Assembly (NCBI GenBank): GCA_964500365.1
Contig: CAZCPB010000088.1
Coordinates: 1-14,990 of the forward strand
DNA length: 14,990 bases
DNA from: CAZCPB01 sp964500365
GTDB lineage: Bacteria; Planctomycetota; Phycisphaerae; Phycisphaerales; UBA1924
Direction of reading: 5' to 3'
A model generated the notes under the pieces. It saw only the letters and a program-made list of their open reading frames with translations, searched no databases and was not told the DNA's origin. Shown here piece after piece: positions 1 through 6,660 of the stretch. Both the position numbers and the translations under genes were made by a program. Every line of letters starts with the position of its first letter. The first letter of the stretch is position 1.

Positions 1-683
1 GGCTCGTTCATCTGGCCGAAAACCATCGCGACCTTGTCCAGGACGCGGGCCTGCTTGCCGTCGGCATCGGTGTAGACGGCTTCGCCCATCTCGCGCCAGA
101 GATCGTTGCCTTCGCGGGTGCGCTCGCCGACGCCGGCGAAGACGGAGTAGCCGCCGAAGTTCTTGGCGACGCGGGCGATCATCTCCTGGATGACAACGGT
201 CTTGCCGACGCCGGCGCCGCCGAAGAGGCCGATCTTTCCGCCGCGGACGAAGGGGCAGAGGAGATCGATGACCTTGATGCCGGTCGCGAGGATCTCGGTC
301 TTGGGGTTGAGCTGGCTGAACTCGGGGGGCTGGCGGTGGATGGGCATCTTCTTGCCGGTCGCCACGGCGCCGGCCTTGTCGATCGGCTGGCCGAGGAGGT
401 TGAAGACCCGCCCGAGCACCTGCTCGCCGACGGGGACCTGCACGGGCTTGCCGGTGTCGCTGCACGCCATGCCGCGCCGGAGGCCGTCGGTCGAGCCCAG
501 GGCGACGAGGCGGACGCGTCCGCCGCCCAGGTGCTGCTGCACCTCGCCGACGAGGTCGAGTTCACCGGCCTTGGTCTGGGCCTTGATCTCGCAGGCGTTG
601 TAGATGTCGGGGAGCTGGTCCTCGGGGAACTGGGCGTCGAAGGTGGAGCCGATGACCTGGGTGATGATGCCCTGCGTTGCCAT
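1..683 (-). CDS. atpD: F1F0 ATP synthase subunit beta, N-terminal part (runs off window)
   Basis: Catalytic beta subunit of the F1 sector, which makes or hydrolyses ATP on the cytoplasmic side of the inner membrane. The first 227 residues are present and the rest lies beyond the window's left edge. The reading starts MATQGIITQVIG, has the usual beta-barrel N-domain, then the nucleotide-binding domain with Walker A GGAGVGKT, followed by GERTREGNDLW and ending at VAMVFGQMNE, all standard for AtpD. The ATG at 683 is preceded by CAGGAATCAGGC, giving an AGGA ribosome site about 7 bases upstream. The sequence looks like a canonical F1 beta rather than the Na+-pumping N-ATPase type (inference from motif wording). 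No atpG or atpA lies upstream; a 131-base gap and an unrelated membrane protein do, so this gene appears to head its own transcription unit. Confidence 0.97.
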   Translation of the reverse strand, partial: MATQGIITQVIGSTFDAQFPEDQLPDIYNACEIKAQTKAGELDLVGEVQQHLGGGRVRLVALGSTDGLRRGMACSDTGKPVQVPVGEQVLGRVFNLLGQPIDKAGAVATGKKMPIHRQPPEFSQLNPKTEILATGIKVIDLLCPFVRGGKIGLFGGAGVGKTVVIQEMIARVAKNFGGYSVFAGVGERTREGNDLWREMGEAVYTDADGKQARVLDKVAMVFGQMNE

Positions 684-751
684 GCCTGATTCCTGGTACG
701 GTCGGGTCCTGTTCAGACCTTCGGCGCGGGCTGCCCGGCCGAGGGGGTGAC

Positions 752-780
752 AGGATAGGCGCGGTGATCGCCCGCTTCAG
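752..780 (-). promoter_or_regulatory. Possible promoter of atpD
   Basis: On the minus strand a -35-like CTGAAG (780-775) is followed after 17 bases by the -10-like TATCCT (757-752), leaving a leader of about 60 bases before the atpD start. Match by eye only. It supports independent transcription of atpD, because the gene before it ends at 815. Confidence 0.35.
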
Positions 781-814
781 GCCCCGGGACCGGTGGGTGG
801 AGGGTGCCCGGGAG

Positions 815-1264
815 TCAGGCTTGGCGCGCGATCCGGGCTCGGAGGAACCGCTCGAGGTTGGCGGGGTCGTCGGTCCCGATCCTGACGGTGCGGCCGTCGC
901 AGCGGAGCTTGACGCAGCGCCAGCCCCAGAGGTTGAAGGTCCAGCCGCGCCACGGGATGTAGTGGATACCCCAGCCGTCGATGGGGCGGGTGCGTCCGGC
1001 TTCGACCTCGGTGATCGTGGAATAGGGGATGCGGGTGCCGAAGATGGGGAGCGGTCCGAAGCGGACGCGGAGGTGGTCACCGGCGTCCTCGACGCGGAGC
1101 GAGGCGAACGACGCGGCGAAAACCAGGAAGACCCCGGCGAGCGCGGCGAGCAGGACCCCGGCGAAGGCGTGGTGCCAGAGGTGCCACGCTCCGACGGCCA
1201 TCGCGGCGCCGACGGCGATGAGGATGAGGGTGAGCGGCGCTCTCTGGACGTGGGCGTAGTCCAT
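815..1264 (-). CDS. Small two-helix membrane protein with a bPH-like C-terminal domain
   Basis: Hypothetical protein of 149 residues. Residues about 11-30 and 33-53 form two hydrophobic helices separated by a short His-containing turn (HLWHH). The remaining 95 residues are soluble, beta-rich and Trp-rich: LRVRFGPLPIFG, then IPYSTITEVEAG, a GW-rich stretch, and VRIGTDDPANLERFLRAR. This layout (helix pair, then 'low-level signal / f-x-x-I-x-x-V' strands ending in 'I-G-T-D-D') resembles bacterial PH-like membrane proteins; the assignment is inference. The ATG is preceded by GGGAG with six bases of spacing, which fixes the start. It lies 131 bases upstream of atpD and 112 bases downstream of the dockerin gene, all on the same strand. 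No catalytic motif is visible. Confidence 0.8.
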   Translation of the reverse strand: MDYAHVQRAPLTLILIAVGAAMAVGAWHLWHHAFAGVLLAALAGVFLVFAASFASLRVEDAGDHLRVRFGPLPIFGTRIPYSTITEVEAGRTRPIDGWGIHYIPWRGWTFNLWGWRCVKLRCDGRTVRIGTDDPANLERFLRARIARQA

Positions 1265-1376
1265 GGCGAACTCCCTTCATCCGGATTCTTGGGGGTTGGG
1301 CGTGCCGGCTTCCACGGGGCGCGACCGGGGGGCCGGGCGCGGCCGGGCGCGCGCGAGTGCCGGGATCGACTTCTGA

Positions 1377-2057
1377 TCAGCAGCCGGATTCGAAGGAGAC
1401 CACGAACGTGTCGAAGTCGTCGCCGTTGACGAAGCCGTTGTTGTCGAAGTCTGCCGCGAGGTCCCCGGCGGAGAAGTAGACGATGAAGGTGTCGAAGTCG
1501 TCGCCGTTGACGAAGCCGTTCTGGTCGAAGTCGGCGGGGCAGTACTCGGCGACGAGGTGGACCTCGAACTCGGGGCTGTCGGCGTAGAGGCCGTTGCGGT
1601 CGCGGGCGATGAAGCGCAGGACGAACTCGCCGCCGCCGGGGCCGTCTGGGATCTGCCACAGGGGGTGGTAGTCGAAGAAGGGCGGGCCGAAGTGCAGGGT
1701 TTCGCCGACGTCGAGCGGGGCGCCGATGCCCCACACGTAACACCCCGGGTCGAAGTGCGTGAGCACGACTTCGATGTCCGAAGCGCCCGAGGGCGCGTAC
1801 ATGTCGAGTTCCGGGACGTCGACGAAGAGCGACTCGAAGCCCAGGGCGCCGAAGGCCCACCCGGGGGCCTCGGGGAACTGAGAGAGCGGCACGATCGCCG
1901 CGGAGTTGCCGGGCAGGACCACCTTGAGGTGGCCCGTGGAATCATGTCCGATCACGATGGCGGTGTGAGCGATGGCCCCGGAGGGGATCAGCACCGCCGC
2001 GAGCAGAAACGTCCGTGCGAACAGAAACCCGTGGCGGCGGCGGCGCGCGATATCCAT
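1377..2057 (-). CDS. Secreted protein with GC-type dockerin C-terminus (group A)
   Basis: A 226-residue exported protein. Residues 1-30 are a signal peptide (four Arg at 5-8, then a hydrophobic run ending SGAIA before HTA). Residues 31-170 form the exported body. It opens with scattered His (HTAIVIGHDSTGH), contains DIEVVLTHFDPG and GETLHFGPPFFDYHPLW, and closes with a strand pair ARDRNGLYADSPEF that is matched in the genes at 3022 and 3931. Residues 173-226 hold two dockerin-like Ca loops, each reading D-F-D-x-N-G-F-V-N-G-D-D-F-D-T-F, and the chain ends in Gly-Cys. I chose the ATG at 2057 over the in-frame GTG at 2063 because GGAGAG lies five bases before it. The gene is divergent from the prepilin-like gene at 2239. 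Its function is unknown; the dockerin presumably docks it to a cell-surface partner that is not in this window. Confidence 0.9.
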   Translation of the reverse strand: MDIARRRRHGFLFARTFLLAAVLIPSGAIAHTAIVIGHDSTGHLKVVLPGNSAAIVPLSQFPEAPGWAFGALGFESLFVDVPELDMYAPSGASDIEVVLTHFDPGCYVWGIGAPLDVGETLHFGPPFFDYHPLWQIPDGPGGGEFVLRFIARDRNGLYADSPEFEVHLVAEYCPADFDQNGFVNGDDFDTFIVYFSAGDLAADFDNNGFVNGDDFDTFVVSFESGC

Positions 2058-2104
2058 CAGCACTCTCCGGCGAGAACCGCGTTGCGAACCACCCCGGCCT
2101 CATG

Positions 2105-2133
2105 ACTCTACCGCAACTCCCGGCGGCGGCCAA
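2105..2133 (-). promoter_or_regulatory. Possible promoter of the 1377-2057 dockerin gene
   Basis: On the minus strand TTGGCC (2133-2128) and TAGAGT (2110-2105) are 17 bases apart, which would place the transcript start about 40 bases before the ATG at 2057. It lies in the 181-base divergent region shared with the prepilin-like gene. Visual match only. Confidence 0.35.
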
Positions 2134-2238
2134 GCGAATCTCCGGATGGTCCGCGAACCGGGGCGCGGCGTGCGTGAACGGCGCGAAGGCGTGCGTTCGG
2201 TGCTCGCGATTCTTTTCAACCGGCGCGGAAGCGGGGTT

Positions 2239-2994
2239 ATGCTTTCCGGGATGGGTGCGTGGAGGCCAGGCTGCCGTCGGGTCGTGGGTGCGCGGCGCTC
2301 ACGGCGATCGGCGTTCACGCTGATCGAGCTGCTGGTCGTCATCGCGGTGATCGCGCTGCTGGTCTCGATCCTGCTGCCGGCGCTGGCGCGGGCGCGCGAG
2401 TCGTCCAAGGGCATCCGGTGCCTGAACAACCTGAAGGCGTTCGGCGCCGCGGTGGCGCTGTACGCCCACGCGAACAAGGAGCACTACCCGCTGTCGAGCC
2501 ACACGGTCGTGAACGTGACCGACGCGCGGGCGTGGCGCGCCTCGCTGGAGCAGTACGGGGTGACGGCGGTCGTGCGTGAGTGCCCGCTGGACCCGGTGCG
2601 CGGCAGGCGGTGGACGACCTACGCCACCAACGAGCAGTTCGAGCCCTTGGCGCCCGGCGTCGACTTCAACCCGTTCACCAAGGCCACGCTGCCCGGCGGG
2701 CGCACGCGGGCGCTCGATCGGACCTATCTCACGCCGCGCCCGGCCACCACGGTGCACGTGGTCGAGATCAACTACTCGATCAACTCGCTGGGCCTGATCG
2801 GGACGGAGGACCACACGCACTCGATCGGGTGGACCAAGCCCGAACAGTTCGGCGCGGCGATCCTGGCCCGGATGCACCGCACGGGCGCGAACTATTCCTT
2901 CGCGGATTCCCACGCCGCGCCGATCTCCTGGGCCGAGATCTCGTCCACGTTCAGCGCCGAACGGAACATCCTCGACCCGCTCCGCGCCCCGTGA
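2239..2994 (+). CDS. Prepilin-like protein (type II/IV pseudopilin, H-X9-DG-type relative)
   Basis: A 251-residue protein with a long basic leader, then the prepilin peptidase site: cleavage is expected before Phe in RRSAFTLIELLVV, with Glu at mature position 5, followed by a 20-residue hydrophobic helix. The globular part contains the Cys-Pro-Leu-Asp motif (RECPLDPVRGRR) also found in the gene at 10029. Near the C-terminus HRTGANYSFADSH occupies the place of the H-X9-DG motif, but the DG is replaced by DS. Such proteins are numerous in planctomycetes and resemble type II secretion pseudopilins; the individual roles are mostly unknown. Two starts are possible: ATG 2239 follows purine-rich GGAAGCGGGG, while ATG 2251 has no ribosome site but has TATGCT seven bases before it and could be leaderless. 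The gene ends 27 bases before the dockerin gene at 3022 and is probably co-transcribed with it. Confidence 0.9.
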   Translation: MLSGMGAWRPGCRRVVGARRSRRSAFTLIELLVVIAVIALLVSILLPALARARESSKGIRCLNNLKAFGAAVALYAHANKEHYPLSSHTVVNVTDARAWRASLEQYGVTAVVRECPLDPVRGRRWTTYATNEQFEPLAPGVDFNPFTKATLPGGRTRALDRTYLTPRPATTVHVVEINYSINSLGLIGTEDHTHSIGWTKPEQFGAAILARMHRTGANYSFADSHAAPISWAEISSTFSAERNILDPLRAP

Positions 2995-3021
2995 CCCCCC
3001 TTCCCCCGGGAGTTTTTCCTC

Positions 3022-3795
3022 ATGCTGCTCCGCCGCGTCGTTCCGGGCCTGATCCTGCTCTGCGCGGCGGGCGCCGCGCGCGCCGACCACAACCACATCA
3101 CGGTGGCGAGCATCTCGACGCCGGAGGGTCCCAAAGCGGTCAGTGTCGCGGGGTACTACCCGCTCGAGTCGGACGTCTGGATCGACGAGGAGGACGGGCG
3201 GCTGATGAAGGGCGAGCGGATGCTCGTGGTCGAGTTCCACGATGAGCTCGTGGACCCGGGGCCCTACTCGGGGTGGATCGGCTCGCTCGAGCTGCGCCTG
3301 ACCAGCGATTACTACTTCGCCACGGGCCTGCTCGACGGCGGGAACTTCTGGTACGAGATCGCGAGCGTCGAGTTCATCGGCGGCGTGCCGGGCGACCTTG
3401 TCTACGGGCACTTCGACGAGGACACGGGGCTGTTCGTGGGCGACGCCGACTCGACGGGCGCGACGAGGGTCGAGCGGAGCATCAACGTCGGCACCGGCTC
3501 GCACGACCACTCGCAGGCGGCGGTGATGTCCAGCACGTACGGGGCGTTCGACGTCACGCTGGTGGCGTGGGATTCCAACGGGGTGTACCTGGATTCCGAT
3601 CCGGTGATCGTCCGGTTCGCGGTTCGCCCGTGTCCCGCGGACTATGACCGCAACGGGTTTGTCAACGGCGACGACTTCGACACGTTCCTCGCGTACTTCG
3701 GGGCGGGGAGCGACGAGGCGGATTTCGACGGGAACGGCTTCGTCAACGGGGACGACTTCGACGCGTTCGCGGCGGCGTTCGACGCGGGGTGCTGA
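3022..3795 (+). CDS. Secreted protein with GC-type dockerin C-terminus (group A)
   Basis: A 257-residue exported protein with signal peptide 1-21 (MLLRR, hydrophobic core, AARA before DHNH). The exported body begins with the His cluster DHNHI. Its middle holds LDGGNFWYEI (105-113), then RSINVGTGSHDHS (152-164) with two more His, and a final strand region WDSNGVYLDSDP. Each block has a counterpart in the gene at 3931 (LDGGSFFYEI, RSINVGFGNHFHG, HDANGKYAASEA), so the two are paralogues. Residues 204-257 are two dockerin Ca loops (D-Y/F-D-x-N-G-F-V-N-G-D-D-F-D) ending in Gly-Cys. The start is supported by GGGAG nine bases upstream. It lies directly downstream of a prepilin-like gene (27 bases). 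A metal-binding role for the His pairs is speculation. Confidence 0.92.
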   Translation: MLLRRVVPGLILLCAAGAARADHNHITVASISTPEGPKAVSVAGYYPLESDVWIDEEDGRLMKGERMLVVEFHDELVDPGPYSGWIGSLELRLTSDYYFATGLLDGGNFWYEIASVEFIGGVPGDLVYGHFDEDTGLFVGDADSTGATRVERSINVGTGSHDHSQAAVMSSTYGAFDVTLVAWDSNGVYLDSDPVIVRFAVRPCPADYDRNGFVNGDDFDTFLAYFGAGSDEADFDGNGFVNGDDFDAFAAAFDAGC

Positions 3796-3930
3796 CCCGA
3801 ACGCCCGGCCAATTCTGGATGAACGTCCGCGTTTGGTGGCGTTCCGAGAATCCTGACGCATATTCGAGGTGATCGGGCGGGCAGTTGCCGGGGTGCCGCG
3901 TCCGCGTTGTGGCTATCGGGGTTACAGGAC

Positions 3931-4794
3931 ATGCAATTCAAGATCTGTTCGGCCGTCGTCGCGGCGGGGCTTTTTCCCGCGGTGGTTCTGGGTCAGGCGA
4001 CACCGTTCCGCGGCACGCACGTCGGGTTCGACACCGCGACGGGCGCGGCCGGCGAGCAGCTGCTGCTCAAGACCGGCTACGGGACCAGCGGAGCGCCCGA
4101 GAGCGAGATGTGGGCGTGGCGCTTTCAGAACGGCGATGCGGGCGGGCAGTTGCAGACCCGCACCAAGCGGCACGCCGAGGACCCGAACGCCCCGTTCGAC
4201 ATCGCCCGGTACAACCTGTTCTACGGGGCGCCGGCGACGGTGATCGCGGCCGAGGGCGGGGGCGCTTCGCCCGTGGCGGGGTGGTACGCGCAGTCGAGCA
4301 TCGCCGCCAACCCGGTGACGCACCGGCAGACGTTCAACCCGACGGGCGCGGACGCGTTCGTCGCGGCGGGGCGGCTTGATGGAGGTTCATTCTTCTATGA
4401 GATCATCGGCGTGACGCCGCTGAACGGCTCGCCGAGCGCGAGCTTCGCGATGGGGCTTCTGGAAACGACCGGGATCTCGAACGACTCCGAGCGGCGGCTC
4501 AAGACCATCGAGTCGGGCCTCGACGTCTTCGGGGTGTTCGATCCGGGGCAGGGGGGCGGCGGGTCGCTGGCCGACCGCAGCATCAACGTCGGCTTCGGCA
4601 ACCACTTCCACGGCTGGGGGTTCTTCCTGAGCGGGGCGGGGACGTACGAGGTGTCGATGCGCGTGCACGACGCGAATGGGAAGTACGCCGCGTCGGAAGC
4701 GTTCTCGTTCCAGGTGACGTCGATCCCGGCCCCAGGGGCGGTCGCGCTGGCGGGTGTCGGCGCGGTGGGCGCCTGGCGGCGACGGCGGGCCTGA
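3931..4794 (+). CDS. Secreted protein with PEP-CTERM-like sorting tail (group A)
   Basis: A 287-residue exported protein with signal peptide 1-22 (MQFKICSAVVAAGLF, cleavage near VVLGQA). The body is longer than in its paralogues and rich in Gly, Ala and Asp. It contains LDGGSFFYEI (149-158) and RSINVGFGNHFHGWGFF (216-232), the latter with the H-x-H-x-W pattern, then GTYEVSMRVHDANGKY. The last 22 residues, from IPAPGA through a hydrophobic stretch to WRRRRA, form a PEP-CTERM-like signal (short Pro motif, helix, Arg cluster). In that family the tail is removed by an exosortase-type enzyme after transport; no exosortase lies here. ATG 3931 follows ACAGGAC; an upstream TTG (3907) is less likely because it would put residues before the signal peptide. 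A 135-base gap from the previous gene allows a separate promoter. It ends 22 bases from a convergent prepilin-like gene. Confidence 0.9.
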   Translation: MQFKICSAVVAAGLFPAVVLGQATPFRGTHVGFDTATGAAGEQLLLKTGYGTSGAPESEMWAWRFQNGDAGGQLQTRTKRHAEDPNAPFDIARYNLFYGAPATVIAAEGGGASPVAGWYAQSSIAANPVTHRQTFNPTGADAFVAAGRLDGGSFFYEIIGVTPLNGSPSASFAMGLLETTGISNDSERRLKTIESGLDVFGVFDPGQGGGGSLADRSINVGFGNHFHGWGFFLSGAGTYEVSMRVHDANGKYAASEAFSFQVTSIPAPGAVALAGVGAVGAWRRRRA

Positions 4795-4816
4795 GCGCGG
4801 CACGCTCGGGGCGCGG

Positions 4817-5818
4817 TCACTCGATCTCGGCGTTCATCTGCCGGTACGGCGAGTCCGTCGGGCCGATGTAGAAGTACCAGCTCTGCCACGGGAACTGCAG
4901 CTTCGAGCGCGTCGGCGCGTAGTACGACGGGTTGGCGCTCGCGACGTTGTCGAGGGCCTCGACGTGCCCGTCGAACATGCCCGCGTTCATGCGCTCGTCG
5001 TGCCGGAGCGAGATCTGCTTGAGGATCGCGCTGGGGCGGCCGCCGGGGCGCGACGACTCGCGGAGGTAGTACTCCCCGGAGCCCAGGAACGCGCTGCCGC
5101 GGGAAAGGAAGTTGCCCTGCGGGCTCCCCGAGAGGCCCGAGCCGTTGGTGACGGTCGAGTAGTCGAAGCCCTTGATCGAGGCGTCGTAGTAGCGTGCTCC
5201 CTCGAAGGAGAAGATCTTGCGGTGGGGGAAGGGGCCGACGGCGTCGATGCGCGGCACATAGCCGCGGCTGAGTTGGACGGCCTCGCCCGAGGGGAGCCAC
5301 TCGACGGGCCTGCCACCGACCTGGGTCACGCCGGTCGGGTAGTGCTGAAAGTACGCGGGGGTCATGTAGGAGAGAGTGAAGGGCTGCTCGCCCTTGAGTT
5401 CGATCTGGAGGGGCGGGCCCTGGTAGCGCTTGATGTACCGCAGGCGGTTGCTGGGACAGCGGAGCTTGGTCATGCAGATCTGCTCGAACTTCCCGAGCTG
5501 GTCGGTCGAGAAGCCCATGCTCGAGCCGATGATGGGCGAGAGGTAGTCCCAGTCCTGCGAGGGGGTTTCCTGGCCGGGTGTGTACGGAAGGCCGGCGTGG
5601 AGCCTCGCGCCGGAGGTGTTGGGTCCGGGGAGCCAGCCCTTGTTGGCACCCTCGTAGGCGGCCAGGCCGGTGACGATGCCGCGCATGTGGGCCTGGCAGA
5701 CGACCTGGCGTCCCGCGTCGCGCGCTCGGCCGAGGCCGGGAAGGAGTAGGCTGATGAGCAGCGCGATGACCGCGATTACGACGAGCAGTTCGATGAGCGT
5801 GAAGGCGCGTCGGCTCAT
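4817..5818 (-). CDS. Prepilin-like protein with H-X9-DG motif
   Basis: A 333-residue protein starting MSRRAFTLIELLVVIAVIALL: a very short basic leader, cleavage expected before Phe6, Glu at mature position 5, and a hydrophobic assembly helix. The rest is a soluble beta-rich domain with a Cys-Pro pair (LRCPSNR) and a canonical H-X9-DG motif (HDERMNAGMFDGHVEAL) near the C-terminus. This is the planctomycete-type pseudopilin family with prepilin-type N-terminus and C-terminal H-X9-DG signature. ATG 5818 is chosen because the prepilin leader starts exactly there; no strong ribosome site precedes it (ATCGACCAACC). It is convergent with the PEP-CTERM-like gene at 3931 and divergent from nuoB. Its globular domain is about 80-100 residues longer than in the other two prepilin-like proteins of the window, so it is unlikely to be a simple duplicate. 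Confidence 0.93.
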   Translation of the reverse strand: MSRRAFTLIELLVVIAVIALLISLLLPGLGRARDAGRQVVCQAHMRGIVTGLAAYEGANKGWLPGPNTSGARLHAGLPYTPGQETPSQDWDYLSPIIGSSMGFSTDQLGKFEQICMTKLRCPSNRLRYIKRYQGPPLQIELKGEQPFTLSYMTPAYFQHYPTGVTQVGGRPVEWLPSGEAVQLSRGYVPRIDAVGPFPHRKIFSFEGARYYDASIKGFDYSTVTNGSGLSGSPQGNFLSRGSAFLGSGEYYLRESSRPGGRPSAILKQISLRHDERMNAGMFDGHVEALDNVASANPSYYAPTRSKLQFPWQSWYFYIGPTDSPYRQMNAEIE

Positions 5819-5868
5819 GGTTGGTCGATCGGCGGTGGGATCGAGGGCGCCCGGCAACGCGGCCCTGA

Positions 5869-5879
5869 GTGTATCACAC
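5869..5879. promoter_or_regulatory. Small inverted repeat upstream of the 5818 prepilin-like gene
   Basis: GTGTATCACAC has 4-base arms (GTGT/ACAC) about a 3-base centre and is one of few AT-containing islands in this 205-base divergent region between the prepilin-like gene and nuoB. It could be an operator or overlap a -10 box on the minus strand (GATACACT). Short and by eye only. Confidence 0.2.
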
Positions 5880-5953
5880 GCTCGGCGGGCGCCCGAGGGC
5901 GGGGCCAGCGGAACGGATGAAGATCGTGTTGAGTGCGGCGGGTCCCGGGGGCT

Positions 5954-5983
5954 TTCTTCGCGCCGGCGGGGCCGCGCTATCCT
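5954..5983 (+). promoter_or_regulatory. Possible nuoB promoter
   Basis: TTCTTC (5954-5959) and TATCCT (5978-5983) are 18 bases apart, which would give a leader of about 35 bases before the ATG at 6024. The -10 hexamer is identical to the one proposed before atpD. Visual match. Confidence 0.35.
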
Positions 5984-6023
5984 TTGAACGGGCCACGGCT
6001 TCCGGCACGGAAAGGGCGACGCG

Positions 6024-6587
6024 ATGGGCATCGAATCGGCACTCCCGGTGGACGGATTCGCCACGACACAGCTGAAGCGGGTCATCAACTGGGCGCGCCG
6101 GAGCAGCCTCTGGCCGATGCCGTTCGCGACGGCGTGCTGCGGGATCGAGCTGATGGCGACGGCGTGCTCGCGCTACGACCTGGCGCGGTTCGGGGCCGAG
6201 GTGATGCGCTTCAGTCCGCGCCAGAGCGACCTCCTGATCGTGGCGGGTCGGGTCGCGATCAAGACGATGCCGGTGCTCCAGCGGATCTACGAGCAGATGA
6301 CCGAGCCCAAGTGGGTGATCTCGATGGGGGCGTGCGCGTCGACGGGTGGCGTGTTCGACACCTACGCGGTGGTGCAGGGGTGCGACCAGTTCATCCCGGT
6401 GGACGTGTACGTGCCGGGCTGCCCGCCTCGCCCAGAGCAGTTGATCGAGGGCGTGATGGCGATCCAGCGGATCATCGACCAGGAGGGGGTGCCCCCGCCG
6501 GGCGGGAAGCGTGCGCCGCTGGGGATCGTGCTGCAGCCGTCGCGCGTGCCGCGGGCGCAGCCGGTGGGGTTGACGGTGGGGATTTGA
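6024..6587 (+). CDS. nuoB: NADH-quinone oxidoreductase subunit B
   Basis: Subunit of respiratory complex I that carries iron-sulfur cluster N2 and passes electrons to quinone at the junction of peripheral and membrane arms. The 187-residue length is normal. All four N2 ligands are present: the tandem Cys38-Cys39 (ATACCGIE), Cys104 (SMGACAS) and Cys133 (VPGCPPRPE). Other family signatures are YDLARFGAEVMRFSPRQSDLL, EPKWVISMGAC and VVQGCDQFIPVDVY. The ATG is preceded by GGAAAGGGCGACGCG. The unusual point is the setting: neither nuoA nor nuoC/D is adjacent. The upstream gene is a prepilin-like gene on the other strand and the downstream gene is a lipoprotein hydrolase, so this subunit is encoded apart from the rest of the complex, at least within this window. 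Whether a second nuoB exists elsewhere cannot be seen. Confidence 0.97.
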   Translation: MGIESALPVDGFATTQLKRVINWARRSSLWPMPFATACCGIELMATACSRYDLARFGAEVMRFSPRQSDLLIVAGRVAIKTMPVLQRIYEQMTEPKWVISMGACASTGGVFDTYAVVQGCDQFIPVDVYVPGCPPRPEQLIEGVMAIQRIIDQEGVPPPGGKRAPLGIVLQPSRVPRAQPVGLTVGI

Positions 6588-6588
6588 A

Positions 6589-6601
6589 GCCGCCGGGCGG
6601 C
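6589..6601 (+). terminator. Weak hairpin after nuoB
   Basis: GCCGC-CGG-GCGGC directly after the nuoB stop can form a five-pair G+C stem. No U-run follows, so termination is uncertain. Confidence 0.2.
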
Positions 6602-6660
6602 AGGGCGTGTGATGGGCCGTTGAAACCCTGACGGGCACTTTGTCGAAGGCAGCGTCGGTC

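Noticed and set aside
562..1860. Long open frame (about 430 codons) on the minus strand over the membrane protein and dockerin genes
   Set aside because: Product is Arg/Pro/Ser-rich without motifs and overlaps two well-supported genes in another frame; typical of high-G+C antisense or shifted frames.
2165..2205. Possible operator palindrome (GAACG ... CGTTC) before the 2239 gene
   Set aside because: Only five paired bases per arm at 13-base spacing; expected by chance in this composition.
2299..3861. Long open frame (520 codons) on the minus strand opposite the prepilin-like and dockerin genes
   Set aside because: Composition is an Arg/Val/Asp-rich mirror of the coding strand, with no recognisable domain; the plus-strand genes have signal peptides, motifs and ribosome sites.
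6640..6660. TTG start for the hydrolase, seven codons upstream
   Set aside because: Possible, but no ribosome site precedes it; GTG 6661 gives a compact lipoprotein signal. Kept as an alternative in the entry.
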